DNA from: Mycobacterium tilburgii
GTDB taxonomy: Bacteria; Actinomycetota; Actinomycetes; Mycobacteriales; Mycobacteriaceae
Length of the DNA: 39,000 bases
Assembly: GCF_902168065.1 (NCBI RefSeq)
Contig: NZ_LR655719.1
Span: 1 to 39,000 of the forward strand
Direction: 5' to 3'
Made by a program: the position numbers and the translations under genes. Of this stretch, positions 1 through 10,289 are shown one piece after another. The notes below the pieces were generated by a model that made no database searches, was not told the origin of the DNA, and worked only from the letters and a program-made list of their open reading frames with translations. Each line of letters begins with the position of its first letter. Positions within the stretch are counted from its first letter, which is position 1.

Positions 1-69
1 AGCTCGGAGTGGGCGGTCCGGATGACCAAGTTCATGTTCGAGGCGATGCCGCCGGGTTACCTGGCCTGA
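1..69 (+). CDS. C-terminal end of an unidentified protein (cut by window edge)
   Basis: The reading frame is open from base 1 and ends at TGA 67-69. It encodes 22 residues ending in MPPGYLA. The residues look like a genuine protein end (mixed hydrophobic and charged, with typical mycobacterial third-position G/C), but they are too few to assign a family. The next gene starts about 50 bases downstream on the same strand. Confidence 0.35.
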   Translation, partial: SSEWAVRMTKFMFEAMPPGYLA

Positions 70-120
70 ACGCCCGACGCGTTCGGTCCCGTGGACCGCA
101 ACAGCGGTAAATTTGCGGGC

Positions 121-704
121 ATGACGGATTCCGGCAGCGACATGGTGACATTACGCGTCTCCGATGCGGACCGCAACGGCACGATGCGGCGCCTGCACAA
201 CGCGGTTGCGCTCGGGCTGATCGATATCGGCGAGTTCGAGCAGCGGTCCTCGCGGGTGTCCTACGCGCGCACCCAGGGCGAGCTCAATGGACTGGTCGGC
301 GAACCTGCCCGGCCCCGGCGCGATCGTCACCTCGGCGGCCGATCGGGTCGAGTTGCGGGGCTGGGCCGGCTCGCTGCGGCGGCACGGCGAATGGACGGTG
401 CCGACGGTTGGCGCTGGTCCGCCGGCTGGGGTCGGTCAAACTCGAGCTCACCAGGGCCCGGTTCGCCGGGCCGGTGGTGGTCGTGGAACTCGACGTGCGG
501 TTTGGCTCGGTCGACATCTGGCTGCCCGACGGCGCCAGCGCCTCCATCGACGACGTTGAAGTTTACGGCGGCAGCGCCCGCGACCGCCGCAAAGACGCGC
601 CCGGCGAAGGCCGGCCGCACGTCGTGCTGACCGGGCGGGTGATCTGCAGTTCGGTAACCATCCGGGGCCCGCGGCGCTCGATCCTGCCTCGTCGCGGCGC
701 CTGA
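121..704 (+). pseudogene. DUF1707 / cell-wall-active response-like protein, frameshifted
   Basis: The N-terminal segment (LRVSDADRNGTMRRLHNAV, then IGEFEQRSSRVSYARTQGEL) is a clear DUF1707 domain, a short helical module found at the start of many actinobacterial membrane or cell-envelope proteins. The product then continues in a second frame from about 300 (GAIVTSAADRVELRGWAG) and in a third from about 405 (VVVVELDVRFGSVDIWLPDG) to TGA 702-704. That second half resembles the LiaF-like C-terminal beta domain usually paired with DUF1707. At least two single-base indels are needed to restore one protein, so the gene is broken. ATG 121 is the likely start; GTG 91 is an alternative. In M. tuberculosis a short conserved gene also lies just upstream of mapB. 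Confidence 0.75.
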
Positions 705-777
705 GCCGCCCCGGCGGTTGCCGGCCGCGCGTGTCGGTCACCGGTCGCGGCCGATCTGCGGCGATTAAGCTGGCGCC

Positions 778-1635
778 ATGCCTGTTCGCACCGCGCTATC
801 GCCTGGGGTGGTGTCGCCGACTCTGCCGGTACCCAGCCGTATCCCGCGTCCCGAGTACGTCGGGAAGCCGACGGCGAAAGAAGGCACCGAGCCGTGGGTG
901 CAGACGCCGGAGGTTATCGAGAAGATGCGCGTCGCCGGCCGGATCGCGGCGGGCGCGCTGGCCGAAGCGGGCAAAGCCGTCGCGCCGGGCGTGACCACCG
1001 ACGAGCTCGACCGGATCGCGCACGAGTACATGATCGACCACGGCTCCTACCCGTCGACGCTGGGCTACAAGGGCTACCCGAAATCGTGCTGCACGTCGCT
1101 GAACGAGGTCATCTGCCACGGCATCCCCGACTCGACGGTGATCGAGGACGGCGACATCGTCAACATCGATGTGACCGCCTACATCGACGGGGTGCACGGC
1201 GACACCAACGCGACCTTCCTGGCCGGCGATGTCGCCGAGGAACACCGGCTGCTGGTGGAGCGCACTTGTGAGGCCACCATGCGGGCGATCAACGCCGTCA
1301 AGCCGGGCCGCGCCCTGTCTGTCATCGGCCGTGTCATCGAAGCCTACGCAAACCGTTTCGGGTACAACGTGGTTCGTGATTTCACCGGGCACGGCATCGG
1401 CACCACGTTCCACAACGGGCTGGTGGTGTTGCACTACGATCAGCCGTCAGTCACGACCGAGATCCAGCCGGGCATGACCTTCACCATAGAGCCGATGATC
1501 AATCTCGGCGCGCTGGACTACGAGATCTGGGACGACGGCTGGACGGTGGTCACCAAGGACCGCAAGTGGACCGCGCAGTTCGAGCACACGTTGCTGGTCA
1601 CCGACACCCGCGCCGAAATCCTCACGGTCGTCTGA
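778..1635 (+). CDS. map: Type I methionine aminopeptidase
   Basis: This 285-residue cytosolic metalloenzyme removes the initiator methionine from nascent proteins. The pita-bread fold signatures are all present: the histidine of NEVICHGIP, the metal-binding aspartates of VNIDVTAY and [10 protein letters not shown], the histidine of DFTGHGIG, and the glutamates of FTIEPMI and [10 protein letters not shown]. The N-terminal extension of about 40 residues carries a PxxP-like proline-rich stretch ([12 protein letters not shown]). Such an extension marks the actinobacterial MetAP1c class, the Rv2861c (mapB) orthologue of M. tuberculosis. Length matches that protein. The ATG start and the stop are clean and no frameshift is visible. 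The broken cobQ begins 16 bases after its stop. Methionine excision is essential, which fits its preservation. Confidence 0.97.
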   Translation: MPVRTALSPGVVSPTLPVPSRIPRPEYVGKPTAKEGTEPWVQTPEVIEKMRVAGRIAAGALAEAGKAVAPGVTTDELDRIAHEYMIDHGSYPSTLGYKGYPKSCCTSLNEVICHGIPDSTVIEDGDIVNIDVTAYIDGVHGDTNATFLAGDVAEEHRLLVERTCEATMRAINAVKPGRALSVIGRVIEAYANRFGYNVVRDFTGHGIGTTFHNGLVVLHYDQPSVTTEIQPGMTFTIEPMINLGALDYEIWDDGWTVVTKDRKWTAQFEHTLLVTDTRAEILTVV

Positions 1636-1650
1636 GCCGCGTTAGCCCAC

Positions 1651-3150
1651 GTGAACGGCGCGTTGCTGGTTGCGGGCACCAGTTCCGATGCCGGCAAATC
1701 GGTGCTGGTCGCCGGCCTGTGCCGGCTGTTGGCGCGCAAAGGCATACGGGTGGCGCCGTTCAAGGCGCAGAACATGTCCAACAACTCCGCGGTCACCGTG
1801 GAGGGCGGCGAAATCGGTCGGGCCCAGGCGATTCCAGGCCCGGGCAGCGGGGCTGGAGCCCAGCGTCCGGTTCAACCCGATCCTGCTCAAGCCCGGCGGT
1901 GACCGCACCTCGCAGCTGGTGATCAGAGGGTGTGTGGCCGATTCCGTCAGCGCGGCAAGCTATCACGAGCATCGTGACCGGCTCGCTACGCTCGTCGCCG
2001 ACGATCTGTCGGCGCTGCGTGACGAATTCGACGCGGTGATCTGTGAGGGAGCCGGATCACCGGCCGAAATAAACTTGCGGGCAACCGATTTGGCCAACAT
2101 GGGGTTGGCCCGGGCGGCGAATCTGCCGGTGGTTTTGGTCGGTGACATCGACCGGGGAGGCTTGCTGGCCCACCTGTTCGGCACAGTCGCGTGCTCGAAC
2201 CCGACGACCAGGCGCTGATCGCGGGTTTCGTCGTCAATAAGTTCCGCGGCGACCCCGCACTGTTGGAGCCGGGGCTGCGGCAGCTTTTCGAGTTGACTTG
2301 CCGCCCCACCTACGGCGTGCTGCCCTACGCCGAGGACCTCTGGCTGGACGCCGAGGATTCGCTGTCGGTGGTCGCTCACCGCGTGGTAGGCCGGCCGGCA
2401 CCGCCGCGCGGCGGCGAGTGGCTGACGGTGGCCGCCGTCCGGCTGCCGCGGATCTCCAACTCCACCGACATCGAGGCGCTGGCGTGCGAGCCGGGGGTGC
2501 TGGTGCGCTGAGTGAGCGATCCGGTCGCCCTGTATGACGCCGACTTGGCCGTGCTCCCGGGCAGCAAGGCGACCGTCGACGATCTGGACTGGTTGCGCGA
2601 GCGTGGCCTGGCCGACGCGATCGCCGGCCACGCCAAGGCGGGCAAGCCGGTGCTGGGGATCTGCGGGGGTCTGCAGATCCTGTGCCGGCGCATCGAGGAC
2701 CCGGTGGAATCCGGGGGTGGGGAAGTGGCGGGCCTGGGGCTACTGGACGCCGACGTCGCGTTCGCCGAGCAGAAAACGGTGCGGCGCTGGCAGCCAGCCG
2801 CTGGGCGGATACGAGATCCATCACGGCCAGCTGGTCCGCTGCGCGGAGGCCCCCTGGTTCACGGTCGACGGGCAGCCGCACGGCATCGCGCGCGGCGTCG
2901 TCTACGGCGCACTGGCACGGCCTGCTGGACAACAACGACTTCCGGGCGTGGCTGGCTCACCGGCGTCGCCGCAGCTGCCGGACGGTCCGGATTCGTGGTC
3001 GCCGACGACACCGACGTCGCGGCCCGACGGGACGCTCAGCTGGACCTGGCGGCCGAGCTGCTGGCGTCCCACCCCGACCTCGACGCCGTTCTCGGCCTGT
3101 TCGACAGGCTGCCGCCGCGACCGGGTATCGCGAGCTGGCTGCGGCCGTGA
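1651..3150 (+). pseudogene. cobQ: Cobyric acid synthase CobQ, multiply frameshifted
   Basis: The intact enzyme amidates four side chains of adenosylcobyrinic acid diamide in cobalamin synthesis. The P-loop-like N-terminus ([19 protein letters not shown]) and the [10 protein letters not shown] motif are in the first frame from GTG 1651. The sequence moves to a second frame near 1835 ([36 protein letters not shown]) and returns to the first near 2185. It then meets an in-frame TGA at 2509-2511, where homologues continue with Trp-Val-Ser. The glutamine amidotransferase domain follows ([14 protein letters not shown] with the catalytic Cys). Frame changes near 2800 ([11 protein letters not shown]), 2910 ([12 protein letters not shown]) and 2955 lead to TGA 3148-3150. 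Five frame shifts plus a nonsense codon rule out a functional product. Confidence 0.95.
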
Positions 3151-3215
3151 GTGTCGGTGCTGCTGGGACGCAACGAGACCTCGCGCGGTCTCAATATTGG
3201 CTGTAGCGTGCGTAA

Positions 3216-3774
3216 GTGCCCTCGATGATGACCACGCTCGACGGGTTTCCCGTCTCCGTCGGCGCGTCCGGTCCCGAGAACGGCGTCGTCGTGATCCTCT
3301 GCGATGAGCGGCGGGAGCTGACCGCGTATGAGGCGGTGTGCGAGCGGCTGCACACCGCTTCCCTGCGCACCGTCGTCATCGGCCTGGACCCCCGGTGACC
3401 CCCAAATCGGTGATCGGCATCCTCGATGTCCTCGGCATCGGTTGGGCGATGGTGGTCGGTGACCGGGCGGGCGGCGACCTCGCCTGGGAGCTGGCCGCCA
3501 CCAAGCTGGGCTGCTTCGTTGGGCTGGTGGTCATCGATCGTGGACATCCGCGCGTGGCGGACATCCACGGCGAGATCCGCGAAGATCATTGCCCGCCGGT
3601 GGAGATCGGCACCACCGTCCTGTCAGCAGCGCCCAGGGGCGCACGGTGGCCGGCAACAGCCAGCGGTTCGTCTACGCGGACTATCGCACGGTGGACCTGC
3701 TCGGACGGCGTAACCCGCAGGAATCGACCGCGCAGTTGGCAGCCGAGATCGTGTTGCGCACCAGCAACTGGTAA
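3216..3774 (+). pseudogene. Alpha/beta-hydrolase-like protein, frameshifted
   Basis: Three fragments in three frames make up a short alpha/beta-hydrolase-like protein. 3216-3398 encodes the N-terminal beta strands (DGFPVSVGASGPENGVVVIL, then RTVVIGLDP). About 3400-3620 encodes the segment around a nucleophile-elbow-like turn (MVVGDRAGGDLAWELAA) and LGCFVGLVVIDRGHP. About 3620-3774 encodes the end (RTVDLLGRRNPQESTAQLAAEIVLRTSNW). The turn reads G-D-R-A-G, so the usual Ser nucleophile is not obvious. I do not recognise a specific substrate. The start is GTG 3216, with ATG 3225 or 3228 as alternatives. Two frameshifts make it non-functional as read. Confidence 0.7.
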
Positions 3775-3867
3775 GACCGGGTCGGCGCGAATCAGCAGTC
3801 GCAGCGCGAACCGCCCGGCGCTTGGGCGACAACGTGGTCGCCCAGTCAAGGAAAGGATGCGTGTGGC

Positions 3868-4629
3868 GTGAACGCCTCGGGGATCGGTCGGCCCGTAATC
3901 GGCCTGACCTGTTATCTGGAGCAAGTGCAGTCCGACGGCTGGGACATCCCGGCCGGATATCTGGGCGCGAACTATTTCGAGGGCGTGATCAAGGCGGGCG
4001 GCGTCGCGATGCTGCTGCCGCCGCAGCCGGTGGACGACGACATTGTCGAGAGCCTGCTCGACAGCCTGGACGGGCTGGTGATTACCGGCGGCTACGACCT
4101 GAATCCGGCAACCTACGGCCAGCAGCCGCATCCCAAGACCGATTCACCGCGCAGCCTGCGCGACACGTTCGAGTTGGCGCTGGTGCGGGGCGCGCTGAGC
4201 CGCGGCCTACCGGTGCTGGGCATCTGCCGCGGCACGCAGCTGCTAAATGTCGCGTTCGGCGGCACGCTGCATCAGCATCTGCCCGATGTCATCGGTCATC
4301 GCGGGCATCACGCGGGCTACGGCCGGTTCACCAAGTTGCCGGTGAGCACGGTGCCGGGCACCAGGCTGGCCGGGCTGCTGGGCGAGTCCGCCGACGCCTG
4401 GTGCTACCACCACCAAGCCGTCGACCAGGTCGGTGACGGCCTGGTGGTCAGCGCCCGGGATGCCGACGGCGTCGTCGAGGGCTTGGAGGTACCCGGGGAC
4501 AATTTCGCCGTTGCGGTGCAGTGGCATCCCGAACAGTTCCTCGATGACCTGCGTCTGTTCAGGGCGATCGTTGACGCCGCGAACTCGTACGCTTCGGATG
4601 CGCGAATAGGTAGCGTGTCCCGGCGTTGA
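3868..4629 (+). CDS. Class I glutamine amidotransferase-like hydrolase (PuuD / Rv2859c family)
   Basis: This 253-residue cytosolic protein resembles gamma-glutamyl-gamma-aminobutyrate hydrolases (peptidase C26). The catalytic triad is intact: Cys in LPVLGICRGTQLLN, and His and Glu in VQWHPEQF. The oxyanion-side motif LVITGGYDLNP is also present. In M. tuberculosis the homologue Rv2859c lies next to glnA4 (Rv2860c), a glutamine-synthetase-like gene thought to act with it on glutamylated amines; glnA4 is absent here. The GTG start at 3868 has a purine-rich GGAAAGGA 10 bases upstream of it (3850-3857). The M. tuberculosis protein is longer (about 308 residues), so the start here may be trimmed or an upstream segment lost. 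No frameshift is seen. The substrate is inferred from the family only. Confidence 0.85.
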   Translation: MNASGIGRPVIGLTCYLEQVQSDGWDIPAGYLGANYFEGVIKAGGVAMLLPPQPVDDDIVESLLDSLDGLVITGGYDLNPATYGQQPHPKTDSPRSLRDTFELALVRGALSRGLPVLGICRGTQLLNVAFGGTLHQHLPDVIGHRGHHAGYGRFTKLPVSTVPGTRLAGLLGESADAWCYHHQAVDQVGDGLVVSARDADGVVEGLEVPGDNFAVAVQWHPEQFLDDLRLFRAIVDAANSYASDARIGSVSRR

Positions 4630-4639
4630 CGGTGGTTGG

Positions 4640-4860
4640 CCATTCGGTGTCGACGGGCGGTGGCGTGTTGGCCATCCAGCCTCGCGGTATCGACAGGTTC
4701 CCGACGGATATCGCGCGACCGAGGCCCGTCCCCGCCCTGGCGCCCCAGACCCGGTTCGGTAACAGCGTCACCAGTGCCGCCGCGTGCTGCAGCGCCGCCT
4801 GCTTGTTCAGATAGCTGAGGCAGTTGATCGCCGACATCCGAATGTCCGCACATGGAGCCA
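4640..4860 (-). pseudogene. C-terminal remnant of a PPE-family protein (SVP subfamily)
   Basis: On the minus strand the frame around 4676-4702 reads GNLSIPRGW, which fits the GxxSVPxxW signature of the PPE-SVP subfamily with Ile for Val. Just before it comes VWGARAGTGLGRAISV, typical of the run-up to that motif in mycobacterial PPE proteins. No N-terminal PPE domain is found upstream. The rest was removed or decayed before the DUF6390 remnant, so this is a tail fragment. The stretch 4861-5045 between the two contains nothing I can assign. Confidence 0.6.
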
Positions 4861-5044
4861 AGTTCCGACAGCGGCACGGTCACCGGTGCCAGGGAACTTT
4901 GGAACGCGGCCGGCGGCGATGTGGACAGCGTACGCAGGTGTCGTAAATAGCCGAGATCACCCGTGTGCCGGTCGTGATCACCTACGGTAGCACATCGCAC
5001 AGCGAACCGGGCGCTGGACCAGACATGGGCCCAGTCTGGCACGC

Positions 5045-5775
5045 TTAGACGCGGGCCAGCCGCCGGCTGGTTCACCCGCAACTGCCGGTCGGTGCTGTCG
5101 GCGAGTCGGCGGGTCTGGTCGACGTCGAGCTGGCCGCACAACCGGTCCCAGTGCACCGCGACCTCATCGCCGACCGCGATATCGGGCAGCGTCGGCCCAG
5201 ACGTCCAGCGCCCGTACCGAGTTCGCCCAGGGCGAGCTCCGCGCCGTCGAAGATCAGGCGCCGGCACCGCACTTCGACCGTGTCGCCGGTGCAGGAAAAC
5301 TCTGTGCCCCAATCGATTAGGCAGTTGTCGAGCACGCCCAGGGGATGCTCGTCGGTGCCCCGGCCGAGAAAGCGGTCCGCGGCTACACGCCGAAGACGTG
5401 GAAGCAGTGATTGCCGGCGGCCTCGCGGGCCAACTCCGGTGTGAGGTGCGACCAGTACCGGCCGACCTGTGGGCCGATGATCGCCAGCAACACGTCACAG
5501 AACTCGGCCGGGTCCAGAGCCGCGCCGATACCGCTGCCCGGCCAATACGATTCGACGACCCGGTAGTCTAGCAGGTCGTCGATCCCGGTCAGGGTGAACA
5601 GCACCCGCAGGTATGGCCAGGCCCCGAAAAACTTTGCCGCCGCACGGCGTACCTCGTCGACCGACCCGTCGCGCAAGGTCGCTCCCAGCGGCGGGCCGCA
5701 ATAGCCCAGAACGTTGGGTGTATACGCATAGCGGGCGAATATGTCCGCACCGTGCTCAACGGAGCTTTCGCTCAA
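5045..5775 (-). pseudogene. DUF6390 family protein of hydrogenase loci, broken
   Basis: The minus strand encodes a protein beginning SESSVEHGADIFARYAYTP with a GYCGPPLG motif, and later DLLDYRVVESYWPGSGIG. I match this to the DUF6390 family, uncharacterised proteins that accompany [NiFe]-hydrogenase maturation genes in actinobacteria. The frame closes at TAG (complement of 5383-5385). The C-terminal half then reappears in other frames (LDNCLIDWGTEFSCTGDTV, then GDEVAVHWDRLCGQLDVD), ending near 5045. The start would be TTG at 5775, overlapping the hypD stop as TTGA, which indicates translational coupling in the ancestor. It is broken by a nonsense codon and at least one frameshift. The family name is from memory and moderately certain. 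Confidence 0.65.
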
Positions 5776-6045
5776 CTGCGCCCCACGAGTTTGACGGCGT
5801 CGTGATGCATGCGGCCGAAGTTGTAATACGCTGCGCAGGGGTGCCCTCCGGGGGACACCATGCACGTGCCGATCGGGGTCTTCGGTGTGCAGGAGGTGCC
5901 GAAAAACCTTGCATTCCTAGGGCTTGAGCACCCCTTGAGCATCTCGCCGCACTGACAGGTCTTCGGGTCGGCGAACCGCACGCCGGGCATTACGAAACGC
6001 AGTTCGGCGTAGAACTCCGCGAAGTCGTCGTGCAGGCACAGCGCG
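5772..6045 (-). pseudogene. hypD: HypD C-terminal fragment (hydrogenase maturation)
   Basis: HypD is the Fe-S scaffold on which HypC and HypE assemble the Fe(CN)2CO centre of [NiFe]-hydrogenases. Only its end remains: [19 protein letters not shown], the Cys-bearing [13 protein letters not shown], then [16 protein letters not shown] and [10 protein letters not shown], to a TGA at the complement of 5772-5774. Between the two cysteine motifs the reading is disturbed around 5895-5925, consistent with a frameshift. The N-terminal two thirds of the protein, including the other conserved cysteines, are missing, and the fragment abuts a HypE N-terminal piece. Confidence 0.85.
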
Positions 6046-6187
6046 CCGCCGACGCCTTGCCGCCGGTGCCGTGTGCCAGCGTTACGTGATCGTCGAGCAA
6101 CCGCGGTCGGCGCCGCCGGAACGATTTGATCCGTTCGATCACCTCGCCTTCGGCGAACCGCGGCCCCGACGACAGGTAGTTGTTCAT
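6045..6187 (-). pseudogene. hypE: HypE N-terminal fragment
   Basis: From the ATG at the complement of 6185-6187 the minus strand reads [20 protein letters not shown], then [24 protein letters not shown]. The LAHGxGG block is the diagnostic start of HypE, the carbamoyl-dehydratase that makes the cyanide ligands. The frame then departs from the family and HypD C-terminal sequence follows within about 20 bases. About 300 residues of HypE are therefore absent. This is one of three truncated hyp genes lying side by side. Confidence 0.75.
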
Positions 6188-8204
<2,017 letters not shown>

Positions 8205-8205
<1 letters not shown>

Positions 8206-8690
8206 TGGTCCGTGCCGTATCATCACGTCGATCGGTTGCAGTTCCCCGAAACCGGGAAGCTGCAACATACCGATCTCGCCCCCTCCCACTCGGTTGTTTC
8301 GCCGGCCAGCAAGGCGCGCAAGCACCATACGTATTCGGCCACAGCCGCCACGGCATGGGCCGCGGGCCCAGCGGCATCCGGCCGGTGCAACCCGAACCGA
8401 TCGCCACCGCAACGCGCTCGGGTGCCTGGCTCTCCAGCTCGGCGATCGCGGCGGCGTTGACCACGGATGCCGTAAACTGGAGACGAGCACTCCGGGTCCC
8501 AGGGCGATGTGTGACGTGCGCTCCGCGCAACGAGTCAGAATCATCCGTACGTCGGGATAATTAGAGCGGGGGAGTCATAGAGCCACGCCCGCCGATAGCC
8601 CAGAGTCTCGGCGAGTTCCGCGTGGGCCGGGATGTTCGATGACGTCGCGAACGCACACGAGCAGTCCGTCTTCGAACACTAGTGAAGATG
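8205..8690 (-). pseudogene. LLM-class (F420-dependent type) oxidoreductase, truncated
   Basis: Minus-strand fragments reconstruct the N-terminal half of a luciferase-like monooxygenase. They read VFEDGLL near 8675, VALYDSPAL near 8585, ILTRCAERTSHIALGPGVLV (complement of about 8481-8540), SVVNAAAIAELESQAPERVA, AEYVWCLRALLAGETTEWEG, then MLQLPGFGELQPIDVM. The motifs ALGPGVLVPSLRHP and VVNAAAIAELE are characteristic of mycobacterial LLM proteins, which often use F420H2. At least four frame changes are needed. After PIDVM the gene stops matching and HypF begins, so about 130 C-terminal residues are missing, presumably by a deletion near 8205. Confidence 0.75.
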
Positions 8691-8755
8691 GAGGGCGATT
8701 GGTGAACCTGAAGGTGCCGTGCCACGGGGGCTGGGCGCCCGGCGAGACGCCCTGG

Positions 8756-9055
8756 TCAGGCCGAGCGGCGGATGCGGCCGATGTCGCCCTTGAGCAGCAT
8801 GTCGCGCTCGGATTCGGACAGCCCGCCCCACACGCCGTACGGTTCCCCGACCTCGAGGGCGTGCGAGCGGCACTGCTGGATCACCGGGCACTGCCGGCAC
8901 ATCTCCTTGGCGCGCTGCTCCCGCTGCATGCGGGCCCGACCGCGCTCCCCGTCGGGATGAAAGAACATCGACGAATCAACGCCCCGACACAGTCCTTGCA
9001 GTTGCCAGCTCCAAATGTCGGCGTTGGGCCCAGGTAGCTGCTCAGGCTGTGGCAT
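8756..9055 (-). CDS. whiB3: WhiB3 iron-sulfur redox regulator
   Basis: This 99-residue WhiB protein is nearly identical to M. tuberculosis WhiB3 (Rv3416, 102 residues), whose 4Fe-4S cluster senses O2 and NO and which controls polyketide and triacylglycerol metabolism in the host. The four cluster ligands are Cys23, Cys53, Cys56 and Cys62 (GLCRG, EMCRQCPVIQQC), followed by the GVWGGLSESERD turn and a basic tail (GDIGRIRRSA). The start is the ATG at the complement of 9053-9055, giving MPQPEQLPG as in the orthologue; the frame is open further upstream but does not match the family. It is divergent from the Rv3415c-like gene across a 356-base spacer. It is intact although the hyp and LLM genes immediately downstream are ruined. 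Confidence 0.96.
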   Translation of the reverse strand: MPQPEQLPGPNADIWSWQLQGLCRGVDSSMFFHPDGERGRARMQREQRAKEMCRQCPVIQQCRSHALEVGEPYGVWGGLSESERDMLLKGDIGRIRRSA

Positions 9056-9411
9056 GGCTGGTTCCCTCTCTACACGGCGTCCCCGACGCGGTCGGGTTCG
9101 CAAAATGAGTGTGCAACTGATTTATAAGGTGGCGTCACCGCTGACTACCCGTCTTCGCTAGAACTTAGGGGCGCTGATGAATTTCCGTCAATAGGCGATT
9201 AGCGCGGCAAAATATCTGTGATTAGAGCAGAATTTACTTTGCGTTCATCTACCGCGAATTTTGTGTAGGAGAGCCGTGCGAACAGGCACTTGACGCCAGA
9301 GGGAATCCCCAGCTTAGGACACAAGCACTAGGAATCAACATTTATTACAAGCCCCAATAGTGATTAACATTTCGGTAACACCCACAGCACGAACTGTTTA
9401 CTACTACCAGC
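9056..9411. promoter_or_regulatory. Divergent promoter region between whiB3 and the Rv3415c-like gene
   Basis: This 356-base spacer is visibly more A/T-rich than its surroundings, most of all from about 9110 to 9400 (runs such as ATTTATTACAA and TGATTAACATTT). It contains no gene I can support. Its position between two divergently transcribed intact genes implies promoters in both directions. I cannot assign -10/-35 boxes with confidence. Confidence 0.55.
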
Positions 9412-10227
9412 GTGGTTGAAATCGGTTGCACTTCGAAGATTGAGCCAGCGCTGGCGGCGGCCTTCGGCGATCAGCCAGGGCGCTGGCCGCTGCCGACCGC
9501 GACCACGTCCGACCAGCTCTGGTTGCGGGCCGTCGCGGCCGGTGGGCAGGGCCGCTACGGCAGCGCGTACCGCGATCTCGCCGCACTGCGCCGCAGCGCG
9601 TCGGCCGGGCGACTGGTGTCGCTCGCCCACAGTACGCACGGATCGTTTCTGCGTCAGCTCGGTTGGCATGTGCGGGCCCGCGGGTGGGACGGGCGTGCGC
9701 TGGCGCTGGCGGGTCCCGATCTCGAAGCCCGCGCCGACGCCCTGATCGGGTTGGCTGCTGACGCGTTGGGCGTCGGCCGGTTCGGTGTCGCGGCCACGCT
9801 GTTGTCCCGCATGGACGCCACCCTCGATGAGGCGGTGCTGCCCGACCGGTTGCCGGTGCGCCGGCGCTGGGTGGACGCCGAGTTGGCGATGGCGCGCGGC
9901 GACGGCACTGCCGCGGTCCGTGAGGCCCAGGACGCCGTCGCGCTTGCCGGGGCCATGGCCCGACCCTCGCGGCGGCACCGCGTCAAGAGCGATGTGGTGC
10001 TCGCTGCCGCGCTCTGCAGCGCTGGCGCCATCGAACGCGCCCGCGCGGTGGCGGACGCGGCGCTGGACGCGACCGGCCGATCGGGACTCATTCCGCTGCG
10101 GTGGGCGCTCGCCTGCTTGCTAATTGATATCCAAAGCGTCACATTTTCGGCACCGGAACTGATCCAAATTCGGGATATCTGCGCAGGCCAGGTGCGGCGC
10201 GCCGGGGGAACCTGGCTTTCCACGTGA
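9412..10227 (+). CDS. Conserved hypothetical protein, Rv3415c-like
   Basis: This 271-residue protein matches the position and character of M. tuberculosis Rv3415c (275 residues), between whiB3 and sigD. It is Ala/Arg/Leu-rich and almost wholly helical in appearance. Repeated helix pairs (YGSAYRDLAALRRSASAGRL, then ALIGLAADALGVGRFGVAA, then VREAQDAVALAGAM) suggest a TPR-like superhelix. No catalytic motif, signal peptide or membrane segment is seen. The start is GTG 9412 and no frameshift is present. Function is unknown. Retention beside sigD in a decaying genome suggests a useful role. Confidence 0.85.
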   Translation: MVEIGCTSKIEPALAAAFGDQPGRWPLPTATTSDQLWLRAVAAGGQGRYGSAYRDLAALRRSASAGRLVSLAHSTHGSFLRQLGWHVRARGWDGRALALAGPDLEARADALIGLAADALGVGRFGVAATLLSRMDATLDEAVLPDRLPVRRRWVDAELAMARGDGTAAVREAQDAVALAGAMARPSRRHRVKSDVVLAAALCSAGAIERARAVADAALDATGRSGLIPLRWALACLLIDIQSVTFSAPELIQIRDICAGQVRRAGGTWLST

Positions 10228-10289
10228 AACCGCTTGTGCCCGTTATTGTCATTGCGTGAGTTAACCCGCGATGTGCCCGGTTTGTAACG

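Noticed and set aside
4404..5498. A 364-codon open frame on the minus strand
   Set aside because: It overlaps the intact amidotransferase and passes through PPE and DUF6390 remnants in the wrong frames; its composition (Arg/Ser/Pro-rich) is that of an antisense shadow in GC-rich DNA.
9100..9400. A/T-rich stretch as a horizontally acquired island or small gene
   Set aside because: No open frame with coding character; it is the shared promoter region of two conserved mycobacterial genes.
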